DNA from: a virus
Length of the DNA: 30,939 bases
Direction: 5' to 3' (one strand)
Virus record (IMG/VR): IMGVR_UViG_3300049827_000075
Span: 1 to 30,939 of that record
In this document: positions 21,028-29,073 of the stretch, piece by piece
Numbering within the stretch: the stretch's first letter is position 1
How the letters are laid out: the number at the start of each line of letters is the position of its first letter
Program-made: the position numbers and the translations under genes
Notes under the pieces: generated by a model
What the model saw: only the letters and a program-made list of their open reading frames with translations
Databases searched by the model: none
What the model was told of the DNA's origin: nothing

Positions 21028-22734
21028 ATGGCAAACCAAATGATAGCCCTCCAGACGCGCAACCCGCAGCTTCCCGATCCGGCGAAGATGACGGCGCAGT
21101 ACGCAAACTTGATGGGTATGGCGCAGCAGAACGAGACGGCTAAACGTCAGGCGATGCAAGCGCAGCAGACGATGGACATCAACGCCGCGCAAGAAGCGCG
21201 CGCAGCGCGCATAGCTGAACCGCAGTTTGCTAAAGCGCAGTCAGAAGCCACAGCCGCCGATATTAAAACGGCTATGGACTTTAACAATTTTGTCCGCGTG
21301 GCGCTGTCTAACTCCGACTCACCAGACCAAGTAGCGGCGTTTGCAGAGCGTATTGCAAGCCAACCGCAGTTTGAAAATCCCGTGTATCAGGGGGCGCTAT
21401 CAGATGCCATAGCGTCTATGCCTACCGATCCCGTGCAATTTGAGGCATGGAAAGAAAAGACGGCTCTTAGCACGCTTGAGGCCGACAAGCGTTATGAGCA
21501 GGTATTTAAAACGCAAACTACCGGCACTGAACAACGCGAAATTGCGATGCCGAAATATGGCCGCGGCGCCGCCGCCGAAGTCCCCGGCTCACGTTTTCAA
21601 GTTGCCCAAGGTATGCAGTATATTACAGATGACCAAGGTAATATTAGGGTTGTACCTAAAGAAGCTGGCGGCGGATTCGGCACGCCGGCACCTGCCGTTG
21701 GAACGCAACCATCAATGGGCACGCCGGGGCAGGGCGGCAATACGTTTGCCCGAATGATACGTCAGGAGTCTGGCGGTAAGCAGTTCGACCGCAACGGGCG
21801 CCCGCTCACGTCATCGGCTGGCGCTATTGGTATCGCACAAGTTATGCCGAAGACGGCGCCAGAAGCCGCTCGTTTAGCCGGACTGCCATTTGATGATAAG
21901 CGTTACCGCACCGACCCTGAGTATAATCTTGCGCTTGGCAAAGCCTACTACGAAAAACAACTGGCTGACTTCGGCGGCGACGAGCGGCTGGCTGCTGCTG
22001 CTTACAACGCTGGCCCCGGCGCCGTGCGCCGCGCTCTGCAAAAGGGCGGCCCTAACGGCTGGATCAATAATGTCCCAGCAGAAACACGCAACTATGTTAA
22101 GTCTGTGTTCGGCGGCGGCCAAACGGCTGGCACGCCAACCGGCGTAGCCAATGAACCGCCGATTGTGGTTAAAGGTTCAGGTGCAAAAGGTAAGGCATCT
22201 ACAGAAGGTGAGCGCCGTTTCGGAACTATCAGCCGCCAGATGCGCACCAACCTTAAAGATGCCGTTAGTATTCTTCAAACAAATCCAAAAGCTATTCGGC
22301 CTTCTGGGGCAGAATACGCCGCGTCGCAAATTCCGTTTTACGGCGAAGAGGCCCGGCTGTTTGCAGAAAGCGAACCGCGCCAGCAGTTTGTCGCGTCTGT
22401 CCTGCGTTTCCTTGACAACATCACGTTTGTCAACACCGGCGCCGGTACATCTAAAGAGCAAGAAGCCAACTACCGCCGGTCCTATATTCCGACGTACCAA
22501 GACACCGACGCGTCGGCGTACCGTAAGTTGGTCGGTATGGCGAACTTTGCGAAGAACGTTAAAGACGCCGCTGGCGTTATGTGGACGCCTGAACTAGACG
22601 CCGACTTCAACGCGCTGACGAAAGCGATTGAAAAGTTAAAACCAAAAGGTGCAGCAGCACCGAAAGCTGGACGGCGGACGCCAGTGCCTCGCAAAGCAAG
22701 CGGTGGGTTTACGGTTGTAAAGGTTGAAGACTAA
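21028..22734 (+). CDS. Internal virion protein with lytic transglycosylase (SLT) domain
   Basis: A 568-residue protein. The N-terminal 220 residues are helical and Gln/Ala-rich. Residues about 235-365 form an SLT-type transglycosylase: ARMIRQESGG with the catalytic Glu247, then GAIGIAQVMPKTA (265-277), LAAAAYNAGPGAVRRAL (321-337) and PAETRNYVKSV (350-360). This order is diagnostic. The enzyme cuts the glycan strand of peptidoglycan. In an ejection protein it opens a local hole for DNA entry, as in the T7 gp16 class. The C-terminal 200 residues are of unknown fold. The ATG at 21028 is preceded by GAAGGTG. Confidence 0.92.
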   Translation: MANQMIALQTRNPQLPDPAKMTAQYANLMGMAQQNETAKRQAMQAQQTMDINAAQEARAARIAEPQFAKAQSEATAADIKTAMDFNNFVRVALSNSDSPDQVAAFAERIASQPQFENPVYQGALSDAIASMPTDPVQFEAWKEKTALSTLEADKRYEQVFKTQTTGTEQREIAMPKYGRGAAAEVPGSRFQVAQGMQYITDDQGNIRVVPKEAGGGFGTPAPAVGTQPSMGTPGQGGNTFARMIRQESGGKQFDRNGRPLTSSAGAIGIAQVMPKTAPEAARLAGLPFDDKRYRTDPEYNLALGKAYYEKQLADFGGDERLAAAAYNAGPGAVRRALQKGGPNGWINNVPAETRNYVKSVFGGGQTAGTPTGVANEPPIVVKGSGAKGKASTEGERRFGTISRQMRTNLKDAVSILQTNPKAIRPSGAEYAASQIPFYGEEARLFAESEPRQQFVASVLRFLDNITFVNTGAGTSKEQEANYRRSYIPTYQDTDASAYRKLVGMANFAKNVKDAAGVMWTPELDADFNALTKAIEKLKPKGAAAPKAGRRTPVPRKASGGFTVVKVED

Positions 22735-25115
22735 TGCCTACATATACGGTCCGCGCACCAAACGGTAAGACTTACAAGATCACTGGTCCTGCCGGCGCTA
22801 CCAACGCGCAGATTGAGAAGGCGGTTCTTGAAGCGTACCCCGATGCGCGCGGTCCAGCCAAAAAAGCTGTAGCGCCGCCGCGTAACCGCGGGTCAGGCAT
22901 CGGCGTGGTCGATACGGCGCTGGACAACGTCAACGAAATACTAATGGGTATCCCCGAAGGCGCGTACAATCTCGCGGCTATGGTTACCGACCCTATATCG
23001 GGTATGATCTTTGGTAAAGATGCAGTAAAGCAGGCGCAGGCGCAACGCCGTGCGGCTACCGATAAAGTATCGCGTACCTTTGTGACGCAGCCGCGCCCGC
23101 TTGCGCGTAACCTTGGGCAGTCAATAGCGCCCGGCGGGGCGGTGTCGCGCACCGCCGCCTTGGCCGCCCCTGTAGTGTCAAAACTACCTGTGGTCGGCAA
23201 AACAGGGGCGCAAATTTTACGATCTACTGCGCGCGGCGGCGTTGGCGTAAAGGGTACGTCGATCCCTAAAACTGTCGGCTTAAAGGTAGTGGGCGGCGGT
23301 ACTTCTGGCGCAAGCACCGCAGCTTTAATGGGTGAAGACGCCGGCGAAGGTTTCCTGTACGGCGCAGGCATACCTGTCCTTGGCACTGTGTTTAAGAAAC
23401 TTGTCGGCGGCGGCGTCGATCTCTTTCGGATGTCTAAAGTTAAAGCGGGCAAAATTCTTCGTGATGCTTTAGGAAAAGATGTTGAAGCGGCGAAGGCTGC
23501 CTTTGCACAACTATCACCTGATGACCAGCGCCTAGCGCAACAAGTCCTTATTGATGCCGGCGTAGAGCCTAGCCCGTTCTTTGGCGTGGGCAAAATTGTA
23601 GCGGACCAAATTGATCCCGACACCCCCGCCCGTATATTAAAGCAGCAAGAAGCGGCGCGTAACGCACGGTTGGCTGGCATTTCAGGCGGCGAAACCGCAA
23701 CTGCACAACGCGCAGCCGCCGAAGCTGGTCGCCGCGAAGTCAGTACAGCCACTGGTCCTGCGCGCGACGCGGCGCTTGCGCGTGCTAACATCGCCGGCGC
23801 TACTGTCCCAGCCGCTGAAACATTGGCTAACGCCGCTCGGCAGCGTGCAGATGAAATAACCGCGTCTGGCTTTGTCCCACGTATGCGTGGGCTGGAACAG
23901 CGCGCAGGCGAACAGGCCGCTATTATGGGGGACAAACCGGCGTTGTTCCCTGATATGGGACTTATTCAACAAACGCGCGGTATATCCGGCGCCGCTGGGC
24001 AACGCGCGGATAACGCAATAAACGCTCAAATTAATTTGCGAGACGTTGCGCGCGACATGGAAGATGTTGTAGCGGACTTGGCCGCCGAAGGTATGCAGCC
24101 TTTGCGCGTTGCACCTATCGTGCAGCAGCTTCGCAGCATGGCGGGGCAGCCCGGCACACGCGCAGACGAACTTCAGCGTGGCGCGCTTAGGGGTCTGGCC
24201 GACAAGCTACAAGGTTTGGCGGACAACAACGGCGTCATTGACGCGCGCGACCTGTATCAAATCCGCAAGACCGGCTTGAATGACATCGTAGACACACTGC
24301 TGAGTGGCCGGCAGCCGGGGTCGGGCACCAAGGAACGTACTGCGTCGCTGCTGACTAGCGCCCGCGCAATGATTGATGACGCCATTGAAGGTAGCGGCGG
24401 TAAAAACTGGAAAGACTATTTGGCCCGCACACGCCAAGGGTTTGAAACTGTCAACCGTCAAAAGCTGGCCGGCGAAGGCGCACAACTAGCCCAGAAAAGC
24501 CCCAATGAATTTATTGAACTCATGAAGGGCAACCGCCCAGAGACGGTTGAGAACGTCATGGGTACGGGCCAGTTCGACATTGGCGGCATGGCGCTTGCTG
24601 ATCCGCGCCGCTACAACGCCATGAAGATGTCGGCGGAAGAACTGCAAAATCTTAACCGTATGACTGAATTGCAGTCGCTTGGCGAAACCGCCGGCGGAAA
24701 CCTTTTGTTTAAAGAACAGCCTAGCTTTTTGTCGCGCGGCATACGTAGTGTTATCGGCGCAAAGTTTCCTTCGGTTGCTTACGCTGGGCAGGGACTTAAC
24801 CAAACTCAACGCGCGCTGATGGCGCCAGAAGTGCAGAAACAGTTGGCAACGGCGTATGAGAGCGGACCTAACATGGCGAAAGCTATGAATGAGTTTCCGA
24901 CCGCAACGCGTGTGTCTGAGCAAGTGCAGCAGATAAACCCCACAGCACGTAATGTTATGGCGCAACAGTTTGCGTCGCCGCCTACGATTGGGTCGGAGTT
25001 TGGCTTCCCTGAAATAGACCCTGAATCCGGTGAACCGCTGATAGACATTGATTTTTCAGAAGGGTATCCTGTGCCGATATACGGCAGAGTATCCCGCAAC
25101 ATGATGAGACGCTAA
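22734..25115 (+). CDS. Large ejection-type internal virion protein, 793 aa
   Basis: The last and largest of three ejection-protein candidates, coupled by TAATG to the transglycosylase gene. Residues 1-36 (YTVRAPNGKTYKITGPAGAT, then EKAVLEAYP) are a small N-terminal module found on many phage internal proteins. About 60-220 is Gly/Ala-rich with amphipathic or weakly hydrophobic stretches (MGIPEGAYNLAAMVTDPISG, then GFLYGAGIPVLG) that could insert in membranes. The rest is mostly helical, with long Arg/Ala-rich coiled regions (about 290-480). By position it corresponds to P22 gp16, but I see no clear sequence signature of that protein. Confidence 0.72.
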   Translation: MPTYTVRAPNGKTYKITGPAGATNAQIEKAVLEAYPDARGPAKKAVAPPRNRGSGIGVVDTALDNVNEILMGIPEGAYNLAAMVTDPISGMIFGKDAVKQAQAQRRAATDKVSRTFVTQPRPLARNLGQSIAPGGAVSRTAALAAPVVSKLPVVGKTGAQILRSTARGGVGVKGTSIPKTVGLKVVGGGTSGASTAALMGEDAGEGFLYGAGIPVLGTVFKKLVGGGVDLFRMSKVKAGKILRDALGKDVEAAKAAFAQLSPDDQRLAQQVLIDAGVEPSPFFGVGKIVADQIDPDTPARILKQQEAARNARLAGISGGETATAQRAAAEAGRREVSTATGPARDAALARANIAGATVPAAETLANAARQRADEITASGFVPRMRGLEQRAGEQAAIMGDKPALFPDMGLIQQTRGISGAAGQRADNAINAQINLRDVARDMEDVVADLAAEGMQPLRVAPIVQQLRSMAGQPGTRADELQRGALRGLADKLQGLADNNGVIDARDLYQIRKTGLNDIVDTLLSGRQPGSGTKERTASLLTSARAMIDDAIEGSGGKNWKDYLARTRQGFETVNRQKLAGEGAQLAQKSPNEFIELMKGNRPETVENVMGTGQFDIGGMALADPRRYNAMKMSAEELQNLNRMTELQSLGETAGGNLLFKEQPSFLSRGIRSVIGAKFPSVAYAGQGLNQTQRALMAPEVQKQLATAYESGPNMAKAMNEFPTATRVSEQVQQINPTARNVMAQQFASPPTIGSEFGFPEIDPESGEPLIDIDFSEGYPVPIYGRVSRNMMRR

Positions 25116-25118
25116 CCC

Positions 25119-25289
25119 ATGACAACTATCGACCAGACCCAAGCACAACTTAACACGCACGAGCAGGTCTGCGCGTTCCGGTATGAGAGTATCTGTGCGC
25201 GCCTAAAGCGTCTTGAAACCATAGGTATGTCTGTGGCCGGCACAATTATAGTGCTGCTGCTCGGCATACTGCTTAAGGCTGGTGCATGA
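25119..25289 (+). CDS. 56-aa membrane protein of the lysis cassette
   Basis: The frame starts MTTIDQTQAQLNTHEQVCAF and forms an N-terminal helix (about 1-36, with RLKRLETIG), then one membrane span (about 38-52, VAGTIIVLLLGILL) and a short basic end. This helix-then-C-terminal-span layout resembles the XhlA-type lysis accessory proteins. It starts three bases after the ejection gene stop and ends in an ATGA overlap with the endolysin start. It is a good candidate for a holin or lysis accessory protein; family membership is not certain. Confidence 0.7.
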   Translation: MTTIDQTQAQLNTHEQVCAFRYESICARLKRLETIGMSVAGTIIVLLLGILLKAGA

Positions 25290-25678
25290 GCATCGTCTTA
25301 GGCCAGCGCAGTCTGTCGCGGCTTGAAGGTGTTCACCCTGATCTGGTGCGCGTTGTTAAGAAAGCTGCCGCGCTGTCCGACCTCGACTTCACGGTGCTGG
25401 AAGGCTTGCGTACCGTCGAACGTCAGAAGCAGTTAGTTAAACAGGGCGCGTCGAAGACGATGAACTCCCGTCACATCACCGGCCACGCTGTCGATTTGGC
25501 GCCGATGATTGGCGGTAAAGTATCTTGGGACTGGCCTTTATACCATCGGCTAGCCAAGATCGTGAAGGTCGCTGCGGCGGCTGAAAAAGTGCCGCTCCAG
25601 TGGGGCGGCGATTGGCGGACGTTCAAGGATGGCCCGCACTGGGAACTGCCTTGGAAGTCCTACCCGAAAGGAAAGTGA
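25286..25678 (+). CDS. Endolysin, M15-type L-alanyl-D-glutamate peptidase
   Basis: A 130-residue zinc peptidase that cuts the peptide cross-links of the cell wall. The family pattern is complete: VLEGLRTVERQKQLVKQGAS (37-56), SRHITGHAVDL with zinc ligands His63 and Asp70, then WGGDWRTFKDGPHWE (106-120) with the catalytic Asp115 and third zinc ligand His118. Length is normal for the T5-endolysin type. There is no signal peptide, so it needs a holin to reach the wall; membrane proteins are coded on both sides. The ATG overlaps the upstream stop. Confidence 0.94.
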   Translation: MSIVLGQRSLSRLEGVHPDLVRVVKKAAALSDLDFTVLEGLRTVERQKQLVKQGASKTMNSRHITGHAVDLAPMIGGKVSWDWPLYHRLAKIVKVAAAAEKVPLQWGGDWRTFKDGPHWELPWKSYPKGK

Positions 25679-25679
25679 T

Positions 25680-25838
25680 ATGTTAAAAGGTTACCGCACA
25701 TACGTTCTGGCTGCAATGGGCGTTCTTTCCGCCGTTGCTAGCTATCTGGTCGGCGATGCAGACTTGATGACGGCGGCTAACGCTGCCTTTACCGCAGGCG
25801 CTCTAGCGTTCCTGCGCGCAAGCGTCCCCCGCATTTAG
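25680..25838 (+). CDS. Small two-span membrane protein, probable holin
   Basis: A 52-residue protein starting MLKGYRTYVLAAMGVLSAVA. It has two hydrophobic stretches (about 7-23 and 31-46, MTAANAAFTAGALAFL) joined by a polar acidic turn VGDADL, with a basic end. This is the layout of short class II-like holins and of small phage membrane proteins next to M15 endolysins. AAAGGAAAG lies just before the ATG. The frame extends upstream to 25629, but that part is antisense-like overlap with the endolysin and was rejected. Its stop overlaps the stop of the convergent gene by four bases. Confidence 0.75.
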   Translation: MLKGYRTYVLAAMGVLSAVASYLVGDADLMTAANAAFTAGALAFLRASVPRI

Positions 25839-26089
25839 GTTCGCCTAGCCATCATACGCCCGATCAGTATAACCATCGGGCCTAAGTCTTCAGGTGATTG
25901 CCCTGCCTTGAGCATGGCAATCACCTTTTCTAATGCTTCAGCGGTTGCCGCGGCATGGTCTGTCATCTTCTTAATCCGTTCATATTTATATTCTGGTTGA
26001 ATACGCACCGGGTGCAAACCGCAGGCAGTGCATATAACTTTTCGGCTGTCATGACCATGTACGCAAACCCAAGGGTTATTTTCGTTCAT
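25835..26089 (-). CDS. Hypothetical 84-aa protein with possible zinc-binding N-terminus
   Basis: The N-terminus holds CVHGHDSRKVICTACGLHPV (residues 9-28). Cys9, His11/His13, Cys20 and Cys23 could bind one zinc. The rest is helical (AAATAEALEKVIAMLKAG, then MVILIGRMMARRT). It is the last gene of the leftward nuclease-helicase run, coupled by ATGA to the 63-aa gene, and meets the holin gene tail to tail. No family was recognised. Confidence 0.7.
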   Translation of the reverse strand: MNENNPWVCVHGHDSRKVICTACGLHPVRIQPEYKYERIKKMTDHAAATAEALEKVIAMLKAGQSPEDLGPMVILIGRMMARRT

Positions 26090-26277
26090 TTCTTCAGCCC
26101 TTTCAAAAGTTCGACGCGCTCCCGCGCTGTCCGCAGCGCAGAGTAACGCTGGTGCAAACGCCGGGCGATGGCCGGGCGCTTGTGCGTCCGCAGTTCAGCG
26201 TCCAGCGCCGCCTTCAGTTCGTCTTCCGTAAGGTCGGACAGCACGGCGATCATCGACCGCCAGTTTAGTTTACTCAT
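26086..26277 (-). CDS. Hypothetical 63-aa basic helical protein
   Basis: The sequence MSKLNWRSMIAVLSDLTEDE leads to a helical, very Arg/Lys-rich second half (LRTHKRPAIARRLHQRYSAL, then ERVELLKGLKK). It overlaps the helicase end by eight bases and the next gene by four, so it is translationally coupled on both sides. A nucleic-acid-linked accessory role is possible from charge and place. I do not recognise a family. Confidence 0.7.
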   Translation of the reverse strand: MSKLNWRSMIAVLSDLTEDELKAALDAELRTHKRPAIARRLHQRYSALRTARERVELLKGLKK

Positions 26278-27583
26278 TTTTCAATTCCTCTAAAGCTATG
26301 TCGGACACCGCACGCTTGTCGTGCAGCGCCGCCCATATGCGTTCGTCAATACTCTTTTCGGTCAGCATCACATAGACCCAGACATCCTTGGTCTGGCCGC
26401 TGCGGTGCAGGCGCCCGACTGTTTGCTCGTACAGTTCCAGCGACCACGGCAGCGACAGGAACACCATGTGGCATCCGCCGTGCTGTAGGTTCAGGCCGTG
26501 GCCTGCCGACTTAGGGTGGGCCAGCAGCAGTTCGACCTCGCCGCGGTTCCAGCGTTCGATGACGTTGTCATCATCCATCGTCTGCGCGTGCGGAAAGCGG
26601 CGCTTCAGTTCCGCCAACTCTTCTTGGTATGTATACGCTACTAGCGTATTGGCCCGTTGGTTCTCCGCCAGCAGTTCTTCCAGCCGGTCGAACTTGTGGC
26701 CACTGAACCAGATGGACGGCGTGCCTGCGTCGCGGTTGTAGACAAAGCCGGACGCCATCTGTTGCAGCTTGGTTGTGACCGACGCTGCGTTCTGCGCTAC
26801 GATCTGGTCATCGCCAAAGCGCACGACATACTCGCGTTTCATCTTGTCGTATGGCTTGCGGTCGTCCAGCGCGACGCGCACCTCAGTGACATGGCACGGC
26901 GGCAGCTTGTCCTTATACTCGCCCGGCTCCAGCACGAACGTCGCAGGGCGGATGCGCTGCATGACTTGCTCCAGTGCGCCGGCTGCCGGCACCCACTGGC
27001 CGAAGTCGCGGTTGGTGCAGATGAAATACTGCTGCATGAACGCACCCTTGGCACGGCCCAGCAGCGTCTGATCAATGATCTTGCACTGGCCGAAGACATC
27101 CTCAAGACCGTTCGACGTGAACGATCCGGTCAAGCCCCAGCGCACCTTCACGTTAGCCAGCATCTTGTCCAGCGCCTTGAAGCGTTTGCCGCTGGGGTTC
27201 TTCAGCCGCGTCAGTTCGTCGAAAACAATTCCGTCGAAACTGGATAAGTCCTCTAGCTTATCTAGGTTGTCATAGTTAATGACCACCACACTGGCATCGC
27301 TCTGAAGTGCTGCGGCGCGTTGCGACGGCGGTCCGACAGCAAGTGCAGGGGCGATGCCAGACCACTTCGGCGCTTCCACCGGCCACACATCTGTGCAGAC
27401 ACGCTTCGGTGCTACCACCAGCCAGCGTTTAACGTAGCCGTCGCGCAGCATCTCATCCATCGCCGTCAATGTAATGGCGGTCTTGCCCGCGCCGACAGGC
27501 GCAAGGATCATGGCGCGGTCACGTTCGTACAGGAACGTCGCAGCCTCTTGCTGATACGGCCTTAGCTGAAGCGTTTTATCCAT
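26270..27583 (-). CDS. SNF2-type (superfamily 2) DNA helicase/ATPase
   Basis: A 437-residue protein (from ATG 27583) with a full SF2 motif set: LRPYQQEAA (7-15), Walker A APVGAGKTA (28-36), VFDELTRLKN (DExx, motif II), LTGSF (motif III), SAGHGLNLQHGG (motif V) and QTVGRLHRSGQ (motif VI). The short form with HRSGQ is the phage SNF2-like helicase class, often next to a VRR-NUC nuclease as here. It would translocate on DNA or remodel replication intermediates. GGAGG lies ten bases upstream of the ATG. Upstream in-frame starts (GTG 27613, ATG 27607) lie deeper in the VRR-NUC gene and lack a better site. It ends in an eight-base overlap with the next gene. Confidence 0.93.
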   Translation of the reverse strand: MDKTLQLRPYQQEAATFLYERDRAMILAPVGAGKTAITLTAMDEMLRDGYVKRWLVVAPKRVCTDVWPVEAPKWSGIAPALAVGPPSQRAAALQSDASVVVINYDNLDKLEDLSSFDGIVFDELTRLKNPSGKRFKALDKMLANVKVRWGLTGSFTSNGLEDVFGQCKIIDQTLLGRAKGAFMQQYFICTNRDFGQWVPAAGALEQVMQRIRPATFVLEPGEYKDKLPPCHVTEVRVALDDRKPYDKMKREYVVRFGDDQIVAQNAASVTTKLQQMASGFVYNRDAGTPSIWFSGHKFDRLEELLAENQRANTLVAYTYQEELAELKRRFPHAQTMDDDNVIERWNRGEVELLLAHPKSAGHGLNLQHGGCHMVFLSLPWSLELYEQTVGRLHRSGQTKDVWVYVMLTEKSIDERIWAALHDKRAVSDIALEELKNE

Positions 27584-27837
27584 GCGTCTACATCCTCCAC
27601 CGACCATAAGCACGCGTAGTGCTGCTTCGTGTGCGCCATCTCATCTGCAAAGATACGCTGCAACGCAGACAGACGCCCGCCAGCTTTCTTCAGTTCGATG
27701 AACCACGCCTCACCGTTGGGCATACAGGCTATGCGGTCGGCCACACCAATCTGCGTAACGCTGCGGAACTTGTAGGCATAGCCGCCCACCGCACGCACAC
27801 GTTTGCAGAAATACCGCTCTATCTCTTTCTCAGTCAT
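27562..27837 (-). CDS. VRR-NUC domain nuclease
   Basis: A 91-residue stand-alone VRR-NUC (PD-(D/E)XK superfamily) nuclease. The active-site pattern is visible: Glu7 in the first helix, GVADRIAC with Asp34, FIELKKAGG with Glu48 and Lys50, and LSALQ with Gln60. The family acts on branched or structured DNA such as Holliday junctions and flaps. It is the first gene of the leftward replication unit and overlaps the helicase start by 22 bases, a pairing widespread in phages. The ATG at 27837 has a GGAG about 12 bases upstream. Confidence 0.92.
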   Translation of the reverse strand: MTEKEIERYFCKRVRAVGGYAYKFRSVTQIGVADRIACMPNGEAWFIELKKAGGRLSALQRIFADEMAHTKQHYACLWSVEDVDAWIKRFS

Positions 27838-27875
27838 GACGAAGGGCTACTCCAAAATTTTTTGCATTTCAAGCA

Positions 27876-27903
27876 TTGCATCAAATTTTGTTGTGTGTAT
27901 ACT
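27876..27903 (+). promoter_or_regulatory. Sigma70-like promoter of the rightward replication genes
   Basis: TTGCAT (27876-27881), a 16-base spacer and TATACT (27898-27903) form a good sigma70 promoter 30 bases before the nuclease ATG. A second TTGCAT lies 14 bases earlier (27862-27867). The element is like the one before the small terminase (TTGCAA, 17, TATAGT). No matching promoter for the leftward genes was found in the same 96-base gap. Confidence 0.6.
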
Positions 27904-27933
27904 GGCCGCTCAAACAGTAGAGTGAGGTACAGT

Positions 27934-29055
27934 ATGCAACATAGTAAGATAGTCGGCGGCTCTACCGCCAAGCGCGTCATAGCCTGCCCCGGCAGTGTGG
28001 CGCTGGTGGACACCGTACCGCCAAAGCCCAGCAGCAGCTACGCCGACGAAGGCACGCTCCTGCACGATACTATAGCAACCATATTAGAGCGCGACCTTGA
28101 CCCGTACAGCATGGTCGGCACGACCTATGAGAAGACCGTGCTGACTGAAGCGTTGGTTGATGACAAGCTGATACCGGCGCTGCGTGCGCTGGATGAGATA
28201 GACCCCAAGGGGGAGATGGAATATGCGGTTGAAAGCAGGGTTGGCTTTGGTGATTTTCTGCCTGACGTTTTTGGTTCTACCGATCTTCTTGGTCGCCTTG
28301 GTGATAGAGCGATTGTTCTGGATTGGAAGTTTGGCGATGGCGTGGCTGTCGAAGTCGAGGAAAACAGCCAGCTACTCTTCTACGCTGCGGCGGCTAAACG
28401 CACGCCGGAAACGTCGTGGGCTTTCAAAGACGCAAAAGAAGTCGAACTAATCATTGTCCAGCCGCCTTACGTCAAGCGTTGGGTGACGGACATCGCCCGC
28501 GTCGACGCGTTCGAGAAAGAACTTGCCGCCGCCGTCAAGATTGCGAAGCGTCCAGACGCGCCGTTGGCGTCAGGCGACCACTGCAAGTGGTGCGCGGCAA
28601 AGCCGGTTTGCCCTGTCATGACCGGCGCTGTGGACCGCGCGCTGAAGGCCAAGCTGGAAGCGTTGCCGGTTGAGCAGATCGCACACTATCTGGAACAAGC
28701 GCCGCTAATCGAAGGGTTCATCAAGGACTTGCAGCAGTTGGCGCACGGACTTCTGGAAGAGGGGCAGAAAGTCCCCGGCTGGAAGCTGGTCAACAAGCGC
28801 GCCACAAGACAGTGGACAAATGAGGATAAGGCTGTAGCCTTCCTAACCAGTGCTGGTGTAGAAGCATGGGCAGAACCCAAGCCGCTATCACCAGCCCAAG
28901 CGGAAAAGGCTTTGAAGAAAGCCAAGATAGAATTGCCGGCGGACTTAGTTGTCGCCGTCTCAACAGGCTCTACCCTTGCGCCGGAAAGTGATTCCCGGCC
29001 AGCGGTTTTGCAAATCGGACAGACGCTTACCAAAGCTATGTCTAAAATCCAGTAA
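27934..29055 (+). CDS. DUF2800 / Cas4-like nuclease with probable iron-sulphur cluster
   Basis: A 373-residue RecB/Cas4-type PD-(D/E)XK nuclease. The visible motifs are GTLLHD (His43), GSTDLL (Asp116), VLDWKFGDG (Asp129, Lys131) and NSQLLFYA. Cys18 (ACPGS) together with Cys216, Cys219 and Cys225 (CKWCAAKPVC) gives the four-cysteine arrangement of 4Fe-4S cluster nucleases. It fits DUF2800, which lies with DNA polymerase, SNF2 helicase and VRR-NUC genes in many phages, with a likely role in DNA end processing or recombination. The ATG at 27934 has AGTGAGG just upstream. The longer open frame from 27619 runs antisense to the VRR-NUC gene and crosses the promoter, so it was rejected. Confidence 0.9.
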   Translation: MQHSKIVGGSTAKRVIACPGSVALVDTVPPKPSSSYADEGTLLHDTIATILERDLDPYSMVGTTYEKTVLTEALVDDKLIPALRALDEIDPKGEMEYAVESRVGFGDFLPDVFGSTDLLGRLGDRAIVLDWKFGDGVAVEVEENSQLLFYAAAAKRTPETSWAFKDAKEVELIIVQPPYVKRWVTDIARVDAFEKELAAAVKIAKRPDAPLASGDHCKWCAAKPVCPVMTGAVDRALKAKLEALPVEQIAHYLEQAPLIEGFIKDLQQLAHGLLEEGQKVPGWKLVNKRATRQWTNEDKAVAFLTSAGVEAWAEPKPLSPAQAEKALKKAKIELPADLVVAVSTGSTLAPESDSRPAVLQIGQTLTKAMSKIQ

Positions 29056-29073
29056 CAGAAAAGGTACAATACA

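Noticed and set aside
22772-23935. Long minus-strand frame of 387 codons opposite the large ejection protein
   Set aside because: Shadow in a GC-rich gene; Pro/Ala/Ser-rich with no domain pattern.
25858-25881. Hairpin GCCCGAT / ATCGGGC near the convergent gene ends
   Set aside because: It lies inside the 84-aa gene, has a ten-base loop and no T-run on either strand, so it is not supportable as a terminator.
27619-27933. Upstream extension of the DUF2800 nuclease frame
   Set aside because: It is antisense to the VRR-NUC gene, crosses the promoter, and the conserved start MQHSKIVGG with a good ribosome-binding site lies at 27934.
1852-27960. Similar N-terminal codons ATGCAACA before the small terminase (1852) and at the DUF2800 start (27934)
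   Set aside because: The likeness covers only about eight bases plus general promoter similarity; chance is a sufficient explanation.
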